Part shown: positions 62,155 to 64,000 of the stretch, piece by piece
How positions within the stretch are numbered: the first letter of the stretch is position 1
How the letters are laid out: each line of letters starts with the position of its first letter
NCBI GenBank assembly: GCA_035695765.1
Contig: DASRRI010000037.1
Location: 1 to 64,000 of the forward strand
Source: Dongia_A sp035695765
Lineage (GTDB): Bacteria > Pseudomonadota > Alphaproteobacteria > Dongiales > Dongiaceae
DNA: 64,000 bases
Direction: 5' to 3'
Made by a program: the position numbers and the translations under genes
The notes under the pieces: model-generated
Seen by the model: only the letters and a program-made list of their open reading frames with translations
What the model was told of the DNA's origin: nothing
Databases searched by the model: none

Positions 62155-63864
62155 ATGAATCACCAGGCGCCATTTTCGAAGGTTGCGTGGGAAGCATCGC
62201 CCCGGCAGACTTCGGGCATGTTGCCAGTTGCCGACAGCTATTCCGCTTTGGCCCGCGATTTCCGCTGGCAGGTGCCCCAACGCTACAATATCGGCGTCGA
62301 TGTGTGCGACCGCTGGGCAGCGCAGGAGCCGGAGCGCATTGCGCTCACCTTCGTCGGCTCCGACAACGCAGCGCGCGACCACAGCTACGGCGCGCTGCGC
62401 GCCTCGTCCAACCGCCTCGCCAACCTGCTGCGCGCGCTGGGTATCGGACGCGGCGACCGGGTCGCTGTCCTGCTGCCGCAGGCGCCGGAAACGGCGATTG
62501 GCCACATCGCGATCTATAAGCTGGGCGCGATTGCGGTCCCCTTGTTCGCGTTGTTCGGGCCGGAGGCACTGCAGTATCGGCTGGCCAATTCCGGCACCAG
62601 GGCCGTCATCGCCAATCGCGACGGCGCGGCGAAGCTGGCGGAGATCCGAAGCAGCCTGCCCGACCTGGCGCACATCCTTTGCATCGACGGTGCCGTCGGG
62701 GATTGCCGTGATCTGGCGGCGGAGTCGGCGGAGCACGCGCCGGAGTTCGAACCGGTCGACACCGCGGCGGACGATCCCGCGCTCATCATCTACACCTCGG
62801 GCACGACCGGCCAGCCAAAGGGCGCGCTGCATGCCCATCGCGTGCTGCTGGGCCATCTGCCGGGCGTCGAGATGAGTCACGACCTGCTGCCCCAGCCCGG
62901 CGACAGGATCTGGACCCCGGCGGATTGGGCGTGGATCGGCGGGCTGCTGGATGTGCTGATGCCCGCCTTGCACCACGGCGTGCCGGTGATTGCGCGCCGG
63001 TTCGAGAAATTCACCGGCGAGGCCGCGTTCCAGCTGATCCAGGATTTCGGCATCCGCAACGCGTTCCTGCCGCCGACCGCGCTCAAGATCATGCGCACCG
63101 TGCCGGAGCCGGAAAAGCGCTGGCGCCTCGCCATGCGCTCGATCGCCAGCGGCGGCGAGACCCTGGGCGCGGAGCTGATCGAGTGGGGCAGGCGGGTCTT
63201 CGGCCTCACCATCAACGAGTTCTACGGCCAGACCGAATGCAACATGATCGTCTCATCCAGCGCGAAGCTGATGCCCGCGCGTCCCGGCATCATGGGGCGT
63301 GCTGTTCCTGGCCACCGGCTCGCGATCGTCGATGAGGCGGGGGGCAGCGTGCCGGAGGGCGCGCTCGGCAACATCGCGGTCAAGCGGCCCGATCCGGTGA
63401 TGTTCCTGGAATACTGGCGCAACCCCGAAGCCACAGAAGCCAAGTTCGTTGGCGATTGGCTGCTGACCGGCGATACCGGGATCATGGATCAGGAAGGCTG
63501 GATCAGGTTCGTCGGCCGCGATGACGACGTCATCACCTCCGCCGGCTATCGCATCGGGCCGGGCGAGATCGAGGATTGCCTGCTGGGTCATCCGGCCGTC
63601 CGCCTCGCCGGCGTCGTCGGCAAGCCGGATCCCGAGCGCACCGAGATCGTGAAGGCCTATATCGTGCTCAAGGACGGCCACCTGCCAAGCGACGCGCTTG
63701 CGCGCGACATCCAGGCGCACGTGAAGACGCGTCTTGCCGCCCACGAATATCCACGCGAGATCGCCTTCGTCGGCGAATTGCCGATGACAACGACAGGCAA
63801 GATCATCCGCAGAGAGCTGCGCGCGACGGCGGCCGCCGAATTGCGGCGCCCGGCCGAGCCTTAG
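62155..63864 (+). CDS. AMP-binding acyl-CoA synthetase (acetyl/medium-chain type)
   Basis: A 569-residue ANL-superfamily ligase that activates a carboxylic acid as an acyl-adenylate and transfers it to CoA. The P-loop is YTSGTTGQPKGALH near 216-229, the NEFYGQTECN motif is near 357-366, the hinge is VGRDDDVITSAGYRIGPGEIE in parts, and the catalytic Lys is in TTTGKIIRREL near the end. DFRWQVPQRYNIGVDVCDRWA in parts is typical of acetyl-CoA-synthetase-like medium-chain enzymes. Start codons at 62116, 62155 and 62218 are all possible; 62155 is a compromise. Confidence 0.9.
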   Translation: MNHQAPFSKVAWEASPRQTSGMLPVADSYSALARDFRWQVPQRYNIGVDVCDRWAAQEPERIALTFVGSDNAARDHSYGALRASSNRLANLLRALGIGRGDRVAVLLPQAPETAIGHIAIYKLGAIAVPLFALFGPEALQYRLANSGTRAVIANRDGAAKLAEIRSSLPDLAHILCIDGAVGDCRDLAAESAEHAPEFEPVDTAADDPALIIYTSGTTGQPKGALHAHRVLLGHLPGVEMSHDLLPQPGDRIWTPADWAWIGGLLDVLMPALHHGVPVIARRFEKFTGEAAFQLIQDFGIRNAFLPPTALKIMRTVPEPEKRWRLAMRSIASGGETLGAELIEWGRRVFGLTINEFYGQTECNMIVSSSAKLMPARPGIMGRAVPGHRLAIVDEAGGSVPEGALGNIAVKRPDPVMFLEYWRNPEATEAKFVGDWLLTGDTGIMDQEGWIRFVGRDDDVITSAGYRIGPGEIEDCLLGHPAVRLAGVVGKPDPERTEIVKAYIVLKDGHLPSDALARDIQAHVKTRLAAHEYPREIAFVGELPMTTTGKIIRRELRATAAAELRRPAEP

Positions 63865-64000
63865 TTCAGTATCTCCAGCGCCGCCACCTCGAGCACATCG
63901 AGGATGAGATTGCTGGCAGCCTGGACCAGCAGCACCCTGTTGTCCACGATCGTGTAGCGATAGCCGGCCTGCACCGGCGGCAGCTGCACGATCAGGTCGT
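63861..64000 (-). CDS. 3' part of a gene running off the right edge
   Basis: Forty-five C-terminal residues are encoded leftward, ending VAALEILN and TAA at 63861-63863; the visible part includes LPPVQAGYRYTIVDNRVLLVQ. The YRY-VDNRVLLV pattern resembles the last strands of small periplasmic proteins of the DUF1236 or RcnB kind, but too little is seen to assign it. It is convergent with the acyl-CoA synthetase, the two stops overlapping by two bases. Confidence 0.6.
   Translation of the reverse strand, partial: DLIVQLPPVQAGYRYTIVDNRVLLVQAASNLILDVLEVAALEILN

Noticed and set aside
1..64000. CRISPR arrays, tRNA/rRNA genes, prophage
   Set aside because: No regularly spaced repeats, no clover-leaf sequence noticed by eye, and no structural phage genes were seen; a tRNAscan and CRISPR search would be needed to be certain.

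Overview
This 64 kb window is a GC-rich chromosomal segment with about 63 recognisable genes. It most likely comes from an alphaproteobacterium of the Rhodospirillales/Hyphomicrobiales type. That placement rests on the gene families seen: an IolC fused to a DUF2090 aldolase-like domain, a FrcBCA-type sugar transporter, DUF1127 and DUF1499 small proteins, GlxA-type AraC and FCD-type GntR regulators, and very GC-rich third positions that give long antisense open frames. The lineage is inferred; no rRNA or tRNA gene is present to settle it. No CRISPR array, prophage or replication origin was seen.

Layout. (1) 1-12.7 kb: a myo-inositol catabolic locus. iolCDEB run leftward, iolG runs divergently, and an RpiR-type regulator (probable IolR) stands divergent from a second Gfo/Idh/MocA dehydrogenase. 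Between them lie a small membrane protein overlapping a secreted trypsin-like protease, and an HxlR/GST pair. iolA and an inositol transporter are not in the window. (2) 12.8-15.1 kb: a large MscS-family channel. (3) 15.3-25.1 kb: a non-phosphorylative L-fucose-type pathway (aldose dehydrogenase, lactonase, FAH-family hydrolase, L-fuconate dehydratase), an FCD GntR regulator and a four-gene sugar ABC transporter. A palindrome at the regulator/transporter gap has a relative upstream of the catabolic operon. (4) 25.1-34.1 kb: an orphan PAS histidine kinase, a GNAT enzyme, two hypothetical genes, a LysR regulator with a polar amino acid ABC transporter, and a MipA/OmpV outer membrane protein.

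(5) 34.2-47.6 kb: a second sugar region with a FrcBCA-like transporter, a divergent ROK repressor with a near-perfect operator, and an operon in which an FGGY kinase is translationally coupled to acetoin-dehydrogenase-type E1alpha, E1beta and E2/hydrolase subunits. A second FGGY kinase diverges from MarR, hydroxypyruvate isomerase and a VOC dioxygenase-like gene that is broken by an exact 10-bp tandem duplication. (6) 47.6-56.4 kb: a hydrolase/LysR pair, a FluG-like nitrogen cluster (N-formylglutamate amidohydrolase family, glutamine synthetase-like, amidohydrolase, isochorismatase-like), a zincin-like protein with a lysine tail, an acid phosphatase, and DUF4242 and DUF1127 proteins. (7) 56.8-64 kb: a GlxA-type regulator, a decayed IS5-family element carrying a glutathione S-transferase between its inverted repeats, a fatty acid desaturase, cspA, a GNAT and an acyl-CoA synthetase.

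As a whole the window reads as a catabolic accessory region of a soil or plant-associated heterotroph: three separately regulated sugar or polyol uptake-and-breakdown modules, each next to its own regulator and candidate operator. The points most worth a second look are the kinase-dehydrogenase operon of unknown substrate, the FluG-like cluster, the GST captured inside an IS element, the 10-bp duplication in the VOC gene, and the paired membrane-segment insertions in both L-fucose-locus permeases.
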